A stretch of 64,000 nt of DNA, from assembly GCF_003345355.1 (NCBI RefSeq), contig NZ_QQNB01000001.1, positions 62,001 through 126,000 of the forward strand, written 5' to 3'. Under the pieces are notes generated by a model. It did no database searches. It saw nothing but the letters and a program-made list of their open reading frames with translations, and was not told where the DNA came from. Below are positions 22,592 through 30,386 of the stretch, in pieces. Each line of letters starts with the position of its first letter. The stretch's first letter is position 1. The DNA comes from Sphingomonas aracearum. Lineage in GTDB: Bacteria; Pseudomonadota; Alphaproteobacteria; Sphingomonadales; Sphingomonadaceae. The translations under genes and the position numbers were made by a program.

Positions 22592-23782
22592 CTAGGCGCG
22601 AAGCTGCACCACGTTGTCTCCCACCGGGGATTGCACCACAAATTGGCTCCAGGCTTCCATCAAAGCGCGGCGCTGGTCGCGGAGGTCTGAGCGCAAGTAG
22701 GCCTGCTGGGTTGCGCTGCCGACGCTGTGCGCGAGCGCCATTTCCGGAACCATCGCGGGGATGGAGGGCATCTTTTCGGCTGCCCAGTCGCGGAAGGTCG
22801 AGCGGAACCCGTGCACCGTCTCGGTGCGACCAGCCGCCCGCAGAACCTTAGATAGCGTCATGTCGGACAGTTCGGCATCCTTGCGGGTGCCAGGAAAGAT
22901 TAGCCCGGTCGCGCCGAACGCAACCTTGGCGCGCTCAAGAATTGCCATGGCGGCATCGTTCAGCGTAACCGTGTGGCGCACCTTGCTCTTCATCAACTCA
23001 GCGGGCCGGTTCCACTCCCTACCCTCTAGGTCGATATGCTCCCAACGTGCCGATCGCACCTCACCGCTACGCGCGGCGGTGAAGATTGTGAACAGAAGCG
23101 CCAGCCGGCCGGCGGTGTCGTCCTTCTGCAACTGGTCTGCCACGAATGCAGGAACGTCGCGGTACGGCACCGCCGCGAAATTTCCGCCCTTACCGCGCCG
23201 CGCGAGGCCGTCCCGCAGTTCGCGCGCATCCGGTAGAGCCTCCTTCCGCCAGCCGTTGGCCTTCGCGAAGCTGAGAACCTTCATGGTGCGGATCCGGAGC
23301 TTATCGGCTTGGGCAGGCTTCTCCGTCCACGTCGCAGCCAGCGCCGCAATCACGTCCGCAGCCGTGATCTGATCGACGCGCTTGGCGCCCAATTTGGGAA
23401 CGATATGCGCTTCCAGCGACGACTTGAACGCCGCCGCGGTCTTCTCGCTGAGCCCTTTGGACAGCTCGGCATGCGCTTTCAGCATGGCGTCTTTAAAGGT
23501 GAGGGTGGGCGTCTTCTTCGATTTATGCACTCGGCGTGCTTCTTCGACGTCGCCGCTCTCCTTTGCGATGCGGCGGAGTTCCAAGGCCTTTTCGCGCGCC
23601 TTAGTGAGCATGACGACAGGGTAACCGCCTAAGCCGATATCGGCGCGAGTCCCTTTGTTCGCCTGGACGCGAAGAACCCAAGACTTAGCGCCCGTCTCTT
23701 TCACTCGCAGGTATAGCCCTCCGCCATCCCCGTGAATGCCAGCCTTCGCGTTCTTGACCTTGAGGTCTGTAAGCTTGCCCAT
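22592..23782 (-). CDS. int: Tyrosine-type integrase, P4/DUF4102 family
   Basis: 396 aa from the ATG at 23782 (MGKLTDLKVKNAKAG); an upstream in-frame ATG would add 12 residues. Int recombines attP with the tRNA-Asn 3' end. The N-terminal DUF4102 arm-binding domain (GDGGGLYLRV ... KSWVLRVQ) precedes the SAM-like core-binding domain and the catalytic domain. Catalytic residues are the Arg in ARSGEVR (~237), His and Arg in VHGFRSTFRDW (~323-326), the LAHS histidine (~348) and Tyr in QQAYLRSD (~360). All are intact, so the element may still be mobile. The gene lies 174 nt from attR. Confidence 0.95.
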   Translation of the reverse strand: MGKLTDLKVKNAKAGIHGDGGGLYLRVKETGAKSWVLRVQANKGTRADIGLGGYPVVMLTKAREKALELRRIAKESGDVEEARRVHKSKKTPTLTFKDAMLKAHAELSKGLSEKTAAAFKSSLEAHIVPKLGAKRVDQITAADVIAALAATWTEKPAQADKLRIRTMKVLSFAKANGWRKEALPDARELRDGLARRGKGGNFAAVPYRDVPAFVADQLQKDDTAGRLALLFTIFTAARSGEVRSARWEHIDLEGREWNRPAELMKSKVRHTVTLNDAAMAILERAKVAFGATGLIFPGTRKDAELSDMTLSKVLRAAGRTETVHGFRSTFRDWAAEKMPSIPAMVPEMALAHSVGSATQQAYLRSDLRDQRRALMEAWSQFVVQSPVGDNVVQLRA

Positions 23783-23854
23783 GCTACCGCTCCTGCGTGC
23801 ACCAGTTAGTTCCCACACTCCTGAGCTTCAAGAAGGTGCAAGTCAATGCGGTAA

Positions 23855-23946
23855 TTTGCGGGCGGTTGCGAAGCGATGAGCGAACGGGCGCAGTTTTCCG
23901 CCGGTTTCTTGCAAGCCGATGCGACTGCTTGCGGGCCTTTGCGGAT
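23855..23946 (+). promoter_or_regulatory. Putative integrase arm-binding sites
   Basis: Three direct repeats of the form YTTGCGGRY lie between int and attR: TTTGCGGGC (23855-23863), CTTGCGGGC (23928-23936) and TTTGCGGAT (23938-23946). A related TTGCGAAG follows the first. Position beside the crossover core and direct orientation fit arm-type sites for the integrase N-terminal domain; the int promoter also lies here. Confidence 0.4.
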
Positions 23947-23955
23947 TGTTACTAC

Positions 23956-23980
23956 TCCTACTCAGGGAGCCACCGTTCAG
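23956..23980 (+). repeat. attR: right 25-bp attachment-site repeat
   Basis: Identical to 11853-11877. Upstream of it there is no T-arm, anticodon or acceptor partner, so this is only the duplicated 3' tip of the tRNA-Asn. It marks the right end of the element; xthA begins 41 nt downstream. Confidence 0.95.
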
Positions 23981-24021
23981 CGCTCTGGGAACTCTTCCCG
24001 CGCCTTGGCCATTGCCGTGGC

Positions 24022-24795
24022 GTGAAGATCGCCACCTACAATGTGAACGGCATCAACGGACGCCTGCTCGTTCTGCTCCGCTGGCTGGCGGAGGCCATGC
24101 CGGACATCGTCTGCCTTCAGGAATTGAAGGCGCCGGACGAACGCTTCCCGCAAGCCGAGATCGAGGCTGCCGGCTACCAGGCCCTGTGGCACGGACAGAA
24201 GAGCTGGAACGGCGTGGCGATCCTCAGCCGCGTCGGCATGCCGGTGGAGACCCGCCGCGGACTGCCCGGCGACCCCGATCCCGGCCAGAGCCGGTATCTG
24301 GAGGCGGCGGTGTCCGGCCTGCTGATCGGTGCGCTCTACGTCCCGAACGGCAATCCCCGGCCAGGCCCGAAATACGACTACAAGCTCGCCTGGCTGGCCG
24401 CATTCCAGGCTCATGCGGCCGATCTGCTGCGATCGGGCCTACCGGTGGTGCTGGCAGGCGACTACAACATCATCCCGACCGACAGCGACGTCTACAAGCC
24501 GGAACGCTGGCGGGAAGATGCGCTGTTCGCCCCGGAGGTGCGTGCAGCCTTCGCCGCGATCATGCAGCAGGGCTGGACGGACGCCCTGCGCACCCTGCAC
24601 CCTGAGGCGACGATCTACACCTTCTGGGACTATTTCCGGAACGCCTATGCGCGCAACGCAGGGCTGCGGATCGACCATCTGCTGCTCAGCCCGGCCATTG
24701 CCGGTCGACTTGCCTCGGCGACGGTCGATCACCATGTTCGCGGATGGGAGAAGAGCAGCGATCATGCGCCGGCCTGGATCGGGTTAAGTGGTTGA
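24022..24795 (+). CDS. xthA: Exodeoxyribonuclease III (AP endonuclease)
   Basis: 257 aa from a GTG start at 24022 (product begins MKIATYNVNGINGR). XthA cleaves abasic sites and trims 3' ends in base excision repair. Metal and catalytic residues are visible in ATYNVNGI (Asn), LQELKA (Glu), GDYNIIPTDSDVY (Asp, Asn), and SSDHAPAW (Asp-His). The length fits the family. No strong ribosome binding site precedes the GTG. It is the first chromosomal gene right of the element and probably lay just downstream of tRNA-Asn before insertion. Confidence 0.93.
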   Translation: MKIATYNVNGINGRLLVLLRWLAEAMPDIVCLQELKAPDERFPQAEIEAAGYQALWHGQKSWNGVAILSRVGMPVETRRGLPGDPDPGQSRYLEAAVSGLLIGALYVPNGNPRPGPKYDYKLAWLAAFQAHAADLLRSGLPVVLAGDYNIIPTDSDVYKPERWREDALFAPEVRAAFAAIMQQGWTDALRTLHPEATIYTFWDYFRNAYARNAGLRIDHLLLSPAIAGRLASATVDHHVRGWEKSSDHAPAWIGLSG

Positions 24796-24899
24796 TTACA
24801 AAAGCATCGTCTTCCTCGTTCAGCCGGGATAAATCGGCGAACTGATACGTTTTCACGATCATGCGAGGTTCTTCGCATGAACCTCCTGGAGGAACAGTG

Positions 24900-25481
24900 A
24901 TGTTATTGCCATCTGCCAAGCGCGGCTTGCTGCTCGCAGCGGTCGCGGCAGCCGGTCTGGTGACTGCCGGTTGCGCCACGGAAACCGCCTACCGCCCGGC
25001 GACGGGCCAGGGCTTCTATCGCGCCGGCTATAGCGACCGGCAGGTCGAGGCCAACCGCTTCATCGTCAGCTTCTCGGGCAACAGCTATACGTCGCGCGAC
25101 ACGGTGGAGCGCTACCTGCTGTTCCGTGCGGCCGAGCTGACCGTGCAGAACGGCGGCGACTATTTCGTCATGGTCCAGCGCGACACCGACAAGGATACTC
25201 GCACCTACTCCACCCCCGGCTTCGGCCCGAGCTTCGGCTTTGGCGGCTATTGGGGGCCGAGCTGGCGTTACTGGGGCCGTCCGTACGGCTGGCGCAGCTG
25301 GGATCCGTTCTGGGGCGACCCGTTCTGGGATCGCGGGGTCGATGTCCGCACCGTGCAGCGGTACGAAGCGACTGCCGAGATCATCATCGGCAAGGGCCCC
25401 AAGCCGGCGGACAACGTCCGCGCGTTCGATGCCCGGGACGTCATGGCCCGTATCGGCCCGAGCATCGTCGTGCCGAAGTAA
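24900..25481 (+). CDS. CC0125/CC1285-type lipoprotein
   Basis: 193 aa from the ATG at 24900 with GGAGG ~9 nt upstream. The signal peptide ends at the lipobox V-T-A-G-C (Cys25), so the protein is lipidated. The mature part begins with 'YRPATG' and contains 'YSDRQVEANRFIVSFSGNSY' and 'VERYLLFRAAELTVQNGGDY', the pattern of the CC0125/CC1285 lipoprotein family. A Gly/Trp/Tyr-rich segment (GYWGPSWRYWGRPYGWRSWD) lies in the middle. The function is unknown; an outer-membrane location is likely. A strong terminator follows. Confidence 0.8.
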   Translation: MLLPSAKRGLLLAAVAAAGLVTAGCATETAYRPATGQGFYRAGYSDRQVEANRFIVSFSGNSYTSRDTVERYLLFRAAELTVQNGGDYFVMVQRDTDKDTRTYSTPGFGPSFGFGGYWGPSWRYWGRPYGWRSWDPFWGDPFWDRGVDVRTVQRYEATAEIIIGKGPKPADNVRAFDARDVMARIGPSIVVPK

Positions 25482-25504
25482 GCGGTCGCGACAGCAAGCA
25501 AGCG

Positions 25505-25537
25505 AAAGGCCGGCGGGAGCGATCCCGCCGGCCTTTT
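25505..25537 (+). terminator. Intrinsic terminator after the lipoprotein gene
   Basis: AAGGCCGGCGGGA - gcga - TCCCGCCGGCCTTTT: a long perfect GC stem with a tetraloop, followed by T residues, 24 nt after the stop. Confidence 0.85.
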
Positions 25538-25591
25538 CGTATGCCCGTCGAGCGCCAGGCCCTCCCGGCTCTGTCCGGGACGGCGTTTAGG

Positions 25592-28324
25592 TCAGGCCAC
25601 CTTGCCGTGGCAGTATTTGTACTTCTGCCCCGATCCGCACGGACAGGGCGCGTTGCGGCTGACCGTCCCCGCCCAGCTTTCCGGATCCTCGCCGAGCGGA
25701 GCGTCAGGCTGCGGGATCTGCAGCGGCGGCAGTTGCGTGGTGATGTGGCCGTATCCGGCATCGCGATCGTTGGTGTCGTCCTCGCCGGTGAACGGGTCGA
25801 AGTGCGAGGTGATGAAATCCGGCAGTTCCGGCAGCACCGGGGCGGGCTGTAGCTGGAACTGGGCAAAGGCCAGCGTACGGGTCACGTCCTCGCGGATCGA
25901 ATCCAGCATGCGCTGGAAGAGGCCAAAGGCTTCCTGCTTGTACTCGTTGATCGGCGTCTTCTGCGCATACGCGCGCAGGTGCACCACCTGGCGCAGCGCA
26001 TCGAGGGTGGCGAGATGCTCCTTCCAGTGATGGTCGAGGTTCTGGAGCAACACCGACTTCTCGATCTGCACCCAGGTTTCCGGCTCGAGTTCCGCCGCCT
26101 TGGCCTGGATCTGGGCGTCCGCCGCAGATTTCACCCGTTCCTCCACGATTTCGGGATCGAGCGCATCCTCGTTGAGCCAATCCTCCACCGGCAGATCGAG
26201 GTTCAGGGTGGTGGAAAGCTGCTCGCGCATCTGGGCGATGTTCCACTGCTCCGGATAGGTGCCGGGCGGGCAGTTTTCGCCGACGATCGCGTTCACCGTC
26301 TCGGCGCGCATGTCCTCGACCACGTCGCCGACCGTTTCGGCGTCCATGATGTCGCTGCGCTGTTCGTAGATCACCTTGCGCTGGTCGTTCATCACGTCGT
26401 CATACTCGACGACCTGCTTGCGAACGTCGTAGTTGCGCGCCTCCACCTTCTTCTGCGCGGTTTCGATCGCCTTGGTCAGCCACTTGCTGCCGATCGCCTC
26501 GCCATCCTCGATGTTGTTGCGCATCATCTTGGCGAACAGCGTGTCCGGCCCGAAGATACGCAAGAGATCGTCATCGAGGCTCAGGTAGAAGCGCGACAGG
26601 CCCGGGTCGCCCTGGCGCCCCGAACGGCCGCGCAACTGGTTGTCGATGCGCCGGCTCTCGTGCCGCTCCGTTCCCAGCACGAAGAGCCCGCCGGCGGCGA
26701 GCACCTCCTGCTTCTCGGCGGCGACCTCCGCCTTGATCCGGGCGATCGCTGCCTCGCGCTCCGGCCCCTCCGGCATGCCGGCCAGCTCGTCGTTGACGCG
26801 GAACTCCACATTGCCGCCAAGCTGGATGTCCGTGCCGCGCCCGGCCATGTTGGTGGCGATGGTGACGGCGCCCTTGCGGCCCGCCTGCGCGACGATATGC
26901 GCCTCGCGCTCGTGCTGACGCGCGTTCAGCACCTCATGCTCCACGCCTTCCTGGTGGAGGAACTCGGACAGCAGCTCGGACTTCTCGATGGAGACGGTGC
27001 CGACCAGCACCGGCTGGCCCTTCACCGCATGTTCGCGGATCCGCTTGGCGATCGCGCGGAACTTGTCCTGCGTATCCTTGTAGAACTCGTCTTCCTCGTC
27101 GATGCGCTGCACGGGCACGTTGGTCGGGATCGTCACCACGTTCATCTTGTAGATGTCGTAGAATTCCGCCGCTTCCGTCGCCGCGGTGCCTGTCATGCCG
27201 GCAAGCTTGGGGTACATGCGGAAATAGTTCTGGAACGTGATCGAGGCCATGGTCTGGTTCTCGGGCTCGATGTTCACGCCCTCCTTGGCCTCCACCGCCT
27301 GGTGCAGGCCCTCCGACCAGCGGCGCCCGTCCATCATGCGGCCGGTGAACTCGTCGATGATGATGACCTGGCCGTCCTTCACGATATAGTCGGTGTCGGC
27401 CTTGAACATCATGTTCGCACGCAGCGCCTGGTTGGTGTGGTGCACCACCTGCGTGTTCTCGAAATCATACAGGTTGCTGCCCTGCAACAGCCCCGCCTGC
27501 TCCAGCAAGCGCTCCACCCGCTCCGTGCCGGACTCGGTCAGGATGATCGACTTCTGCTTTTCGTCCTTCTCGTAATCCTCCGCCGTCAGCTGCTTCACGA
27601 TCGCATCGACCGAGACGTACAGCTCGCTCTTGTCGTCTGTGGGGCCGGAAATGATGAGCGGCGTGCGCGCCTCGTCGATCAGCACCGAATCGACCTCGTC
27701 GACGATCGCCATGGAGAACGGCCGCTGCACCATGGAGGCGCGGTCGTATTTCATGTTGTCGCGCAGGTAATCGAAGCCGAACTCGTTGTTCGTGCCATAG
27801 GTAATGTCCGCGGCATAAGCGGCGCGGCGCTGCTCGTCGGACAGGTTGGGCACGATCACGCCGGTGGTCAGGCCCAGGAAGCTGTACACCTGGCTCATCC
27901 AGCCGGCGTCGCGCTCTGCCAGATAATCGTTGACGGTGATGACGTGCACGCCCTCGCCCGGCAGCGCGTTCAAGTAGGTGGCGAGCGTCGCCACCAGCGT
28001 CTTGCCCTCGCCCGTGCGCATTTCGGCGATCTCGCCGCGGTGGAGCACGATGCCGCCGATCATCTGCACGTCGTAGTGCCGCTGACCGAGCACGCGCCGC
28101 GCCGCTTCACGAACGGTGGCGAAAGCCTCAGGCAGCAGGTCGTCGAGCTTGGCGCCGTTTGCCAGCTGCTCGCGGAACTTCAGCGTCTGTGCGGAAAGCG
28201 TCGGGTCGTCCATTGCCTGCAGCTCCGGCTCGAAGCTGGCGATCCTGGCGAGGACGGGATTGAGCGACTTGACGTAGCGGTCGTTGGACGAACCGAAAAA
28301 GGTCTTGGCGAAGCCACCGAACAT
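25592..28324 (-). CDS. secA: Preprotein translocase subunit SecA
   Basis: 910 aa, the usual length. SecA is the ATPase that drives unfolded preproteins through SecYEG. It begins [18 protein letters not shown]. Walker [12 protein letters not shown] lies at ~residue 102-112 and the DEAD-like [11 protein letters not shown] follows; '[10 protein letters not shown]' and '[13 protein letters not shown]' are helicase motifs of the second nucleotide-binding domain. The C-terminal zinc-binding tail [14 protein letters not shown], which contacts SecB, is intact. It converges with the lipoprotein gene. Confidence 0.98.
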   Translation of the reverse strand: MFGGFAKTFFGSSNDRYVKSLNPVLARIASFEPELQAMDDPTLSAQTLKFREQLANGAKLDDLLPEAFATVREAARRVLGQRHYDVQMIGGIVLHRGEIAEMRTGEGKTLVATLATYLNALPGEGVHVITVNDYLAERDAGWMSQVYSFLGLTTGVIVPNLSDEQRRAAYAADITYGTNNEFGFDYLRDNMKYDRASMVQRPFSMAIVDEVDSVLIDEARTPLIISGPTDDKSELYVSVDAIVKQLTAEDYEKDEKQKSIILTESGTERVERLLEQAGLLQGSNLYDFENTQVVHHTNQALRANMMFKADTDYIVKDGQVIIIDEFTGRMMDGRRWSEGLHQAVEAKEGVNIEPENQTMASITFQNYFRMYPKLAGMTGTAATEAAEFYDIYKMNVVTIPTNVPVQRIDEEDEFYKDTQDKFRAIAKRIREHAVKGQPVLVGTVSIEKSELLSEFLHQEGVEHEVLNARQHEREAHIVAQAGRKGAVTIATNMAGRGTDIQLGGNVEFRVNDELAGMPEGPEREAAIARIKAEVAAEKQEVLAAGGLFVLGTERHESRRIDNQLRGRSGRQGDPGLSRFYLSLDDDLLRIFGPDTLFAKMMRNNIEDGEAIGSKWLTKAIETAQKKVEARNYDVRKQVVEYDDVMNDQRKVIYEQRSDIMDAETVGDVVEDMRAETVNAIVGENCPPGTYPEQWNIAQMREQLSTTLNLDLPVEDWLNEDALDPEIVEERVKSAADAQIQAKAAELEPETWVQIEKSVLLQNLDHHWKEHLATLDALRQVVHLRAYAQKTPINEYKQEAFGLFQRMLDSIREDVTRTLAFAQFQLQPAPVLPELPDFITSHFDPFTGEDDTNDRDAGYGHITTQLPPLQIPQPDAPLGEDPESWAGTVSRNAPCPCGSGQKYKYCHGKVA

Positions 28325-28405
28325 GAGGGATCCTGTGCGAAAAGAGGCGCGCCGCGCGTGGAGCGCGCGCTGAAGCGTGAAAACGGGAGGCGGCGAACCG
28401 CGGTG

Positions 28406-28651
28406 CTATTCGCGCCGCTTCGCCAGGTAGAGCGGCACCTCGTGCAGCAGCGGCGCCACAGGCCGCGCGACTTCCGCCGCCGGATAGCCGCGCACCAGCG
28501 CCAGCCACGGCCGCACCGGCGCCACCGCCGTGCGGACTGCCGCTGCGCGCTGCGCCGCCACCTGCTCGACCTGCACCGCGGGAGCGCGTACGCCACTGAA
28601 CGCGCCGGTCAGCGCGGTTATCAGGGCAGACAGGATCAGCAGCAGGTTCAT
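28406..28651 (-). CDS. Small hypothetical membrane-anchored protein upstream of secA
   Basis: 81 aa, not recognised. The first ~20 residues (MNLLLILSALITALTGAFSG) form a hydrophobic helix, either a signal peptide or an anchor. The rest is Ala/Val/Arg-rich with helices and a Pro turn (VAPLLHEVPLYLAKRRE). It lies 81 nt upstream of secA in the same direction and is divergent from argJ. Similar short genes at this place are annotated as hypothetical in sphingomonads, to my recollection. Confidence 0.6.
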   Translation of the reverse strand: MNLLLILSALITALTGAFSGVRAPAVQVEQVAAQRAAAVRTAVAPVRPWLALVRGYPAAEVARPVAPLLHEVPLYLAKRRE

Positions 28652-28728
28652 GCGTCCGCCGGCATGTAGGCGAGCCGGTCGCGATCGTCCATCCTTGCGC
28701 CGACATGCAGGCGCGCTAAGGCCGCGGC

Positions 28729-29949
28729 ATGACCATCTCCCCGCTCGCCTTGCCCTTCCCCGATCTCCCCGCGATCGCCGGTGTCACGCCGCGGGTGGCG
28801 CGCGCGCGGTACAAGAACTGGGACCGGTGCGACCTCACCTTCGTGACGCTTGATCCCGGCACAACGGTGGCGGGCGTGCTGACGCAGAGCAAATGCCCAT
28901 CGCCCGAGGTGGAATGGTGCCGCCGCGCGCTGGTCATGGGCCAGGCGCGGGCGCTGGTGGTGAATGCGGGCAACTCCAACGCCTTCACCGGCGATCGCGG
29001 GCGGGCCGCCGTGGAAGCCATCGCGGCGCACACCGCGCGGGATCTCGGCTGCCAGCCGTCGGACGTCTTTGTCGCCTCCACCGGCGTGATCGGCGTGCCG
29101 CTCCCGATCGACAAGGCCGAAGCCGGACTGGCGGCCGCGTTCGAGGCGCAGCCGTGCAGCTGGCAGGAGGCGGCCGAGACGATCATGACCACCGACACGT
29201 TCGCCAAGGCCGCCTACAGCCAGGCGGTGATCGGCGGCACGACCGTGAACCTGGTGGGCATCATCAAGGGCTCCGGCATGATCGCGCCCGACATGGCGAC
29301 CATGCTCGGCTTCGTCTTCACCGACGCCGCGGTGGAGCCCGGCTTCCTGCAACGCGCACTGGGCGATGCGAACCTGTCCAGCTTCTCGTGCATCACCGTG
29401 GACAGCGACACCTCCACCAGCGACACCGTGCTTGCCTTTGCCACGGGCCGCGCGGGCAATCCATTGCTGGCCGATATCGAGGACGACGGCGCGGATGCGT
29501 TCCGTGCGGCGCTGGCCGACCTGTGCCTGCAACTGGCGCATCTGGTGGTGCGCGATGGCGAAGGCGCGACCAAGTTCATCCGGGTGGACGTGGAAGGCGC
29601 CGAAAGCGACCGCAGCGCGCGTCGCATCGCCCTGTCGATCGCCAATTCGCCATTGGTCAAGACCGCGATAGCGGGCGAGGACGCCAATTGGGGCCGGGTG
29701 GTAATGGCGGTGGGGAAGGCCGGCGAACCTGCCGAGCGCGACAGGCTGGCGATCCGCTTCGGGGCAACGCAGGTCGCCGCCGGAGGCCTGGCGCTCGCCG
29801 ACTACGACGAGGCGCCCGTGGCCGCCCATCTCAAGGGCAGCGACATCGAGATCGGCGTCGATCTGGGGCTGGGCGACGGCCGGGCCACGGTGTGGACCTG
29901 CGACCTGACGGACGGCTATATCTCGATCAACGCCGACTATCGCAGTTGA
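28729..29949 (+). CDS. argJ: Bifunctional glutamate N-acetyltransferase / amino-acid acetyltransferase ArgJ
   Basis: 406 aa. ArgJ transfers acetyl groups from N-acetylornithine to glutamate in the cyclic arginine pathway and may also use acetyl-CoA. The family signature STGVIGVPLP is present. The self-cleavage site is in 'MIAPDMATMLGFVFTD', where the Thr of A-T-M-L becomes the N-terminal nucleophile of the beta chain (~residue 190). The C-terminal 'GEDANWGRVVMAVGKAG' is typical. The oxyanion pair lies in 'VAGVLTQSKC' region. It converges with trxA. Confidence 0.96.
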   Translation: MTISPLALPFPDLPAIAGVTPRVARARYKNWDRCDLTFVTLDPGTTVAGVLTQSKCPSPEVEWCRRALVMGQARALVVNAGNSNAFTGDRGRAAVEAIAAHTARDLGCQPSDVFVASTGVIGVPLPIDKAEAGLAAAFEAQPCSWQEAAETIMTTDTFAKAAYSQAVIGGTTVNLVGIIKGSGMIAPDMATMLGFVFTDAAVEPGFLQRALGDANLSSFSCITVDSDTSTSDTVLAFATGRAGNPLLADIEDDGADAFRAALADLCLQLAHLVVRDGEGATKFIRVDVEGAESDRSARRIALSIANSPLVKTAIAGEDANWGRVVMAVGKAGEPAERDRLAIRFGATQVAAGGLALADYDEAPVAAHLKGSDIEIGVDLGLGDGRATVWTCDLTDGYISINADYRS

Positions 29950-29954
29950 GGAAA

Positions 29955-29976
29955 GGGGCGCCCGACACGGCGCCCC
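29955..29976. terminator. Hairpin between convergent argJ and trxA
   Basis: GGGGCGCC - cgacac - GGCGCCCC, with perfect 8-bp arms, begins 6 nt after the argJ stop and lies 10 nt from the trxA stop. It could serve both genes. Confidence 0.6.
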
Positions 29977-29985
29977 TCCCGGGTT

Positions 29986-30309
29986 TCAGGCCAGTTCACC
30001 CTCGAGCCAGGCCTTGATGCGGCCCTTCGGCTCGGCACCCACCTTGGTGGCGGCAGGCACGCCGCCCTTGAACAGGATCATCGTCGGGATGCCGCGCACG
30101 CCATAACGGCCCGGCGCGTCAGGATTCTCGTCGATGTTCAGCTTGGTGATGGTGACCTTTTCGCCCAGTTCCTCGGACAGTTCTTCCAGGCTCGGCCCGA
30201 TCATCTTGCACGGGCCGCACCACTCGGCCCAGAAATCGACCAGCACCGGGCCATCGGCCTTGAGCACGTCGGTATCGAAGCTGGTGTCGGTGATCGCCTT
30301 GGTCGCCAT
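29986..30309 (-). CDS. trxA: Thioredoxin
   Basis: 107 aa, standard length. The active site WCGPC lies near residue 31-35 in '[18 protein letters not shown]', and the cis-proline is in [11 protein letters not shown]. It reduces cytoplasmic protein disulfides using electrons from thioredoxin reductase. GGAG sits upstream of the ATG. It lies downstream of addA in the same direction with 77 nt between, so it may have its own promoter. Confidence 0.97.
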   Translation of the reverse strand: MATKAITDTSFDTDVLKADGPVLVDFWAEWCGPCKMIGPSLEELSEELGEKVTITKLNIDENPDAPGRYGVRGIPTMILFKGGVPAATKVGAEPKGRIKAWLEGELA

Positions 30310-30386
30310 TGAATGTAACTCCTTGTCTGCTCGCCAACCTAGGAACGCCTGCGCTCCGGCTCAAGTTGCCGCGCCTGCGCGTGGCC

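Larger units (their letters stand above)
11853..23980. mobile_element. Integrated ~12.1-kb prophage remnant or satellite-like element in tRNA-Asn
   Basis: The boundaries are the two 25-bp direct repeats. The integrase gene is next to the right repeat. The leftward transcription block reads int / xis / 58-aa / 109-aa / RepA-like ATPase / TerS-like / TerL / four small proteins / tail-tip protein. A second leftward pair (HTH, acidic protein) lies at the left end, and a rightward three-gene cargo block lies between. The base composition of the cargo block is visibly less GC-rich than the flanking chromosome. No portal, prohead protease, major capsid, tape measure, endolysin or holin could be identified, so it cannot form a complete phage on its own. 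Whether it is a deletion derivative or a functional satellite is open. Confidence 0.92.

Noticed and set aside
23941..23980. Second tRNA-Asn at the right end of the element
   Set aside because: Only the 3' tip of the tRNA is present (the 25-bp repeat); no anticodon arm or 5' acceptor strand precedes it.
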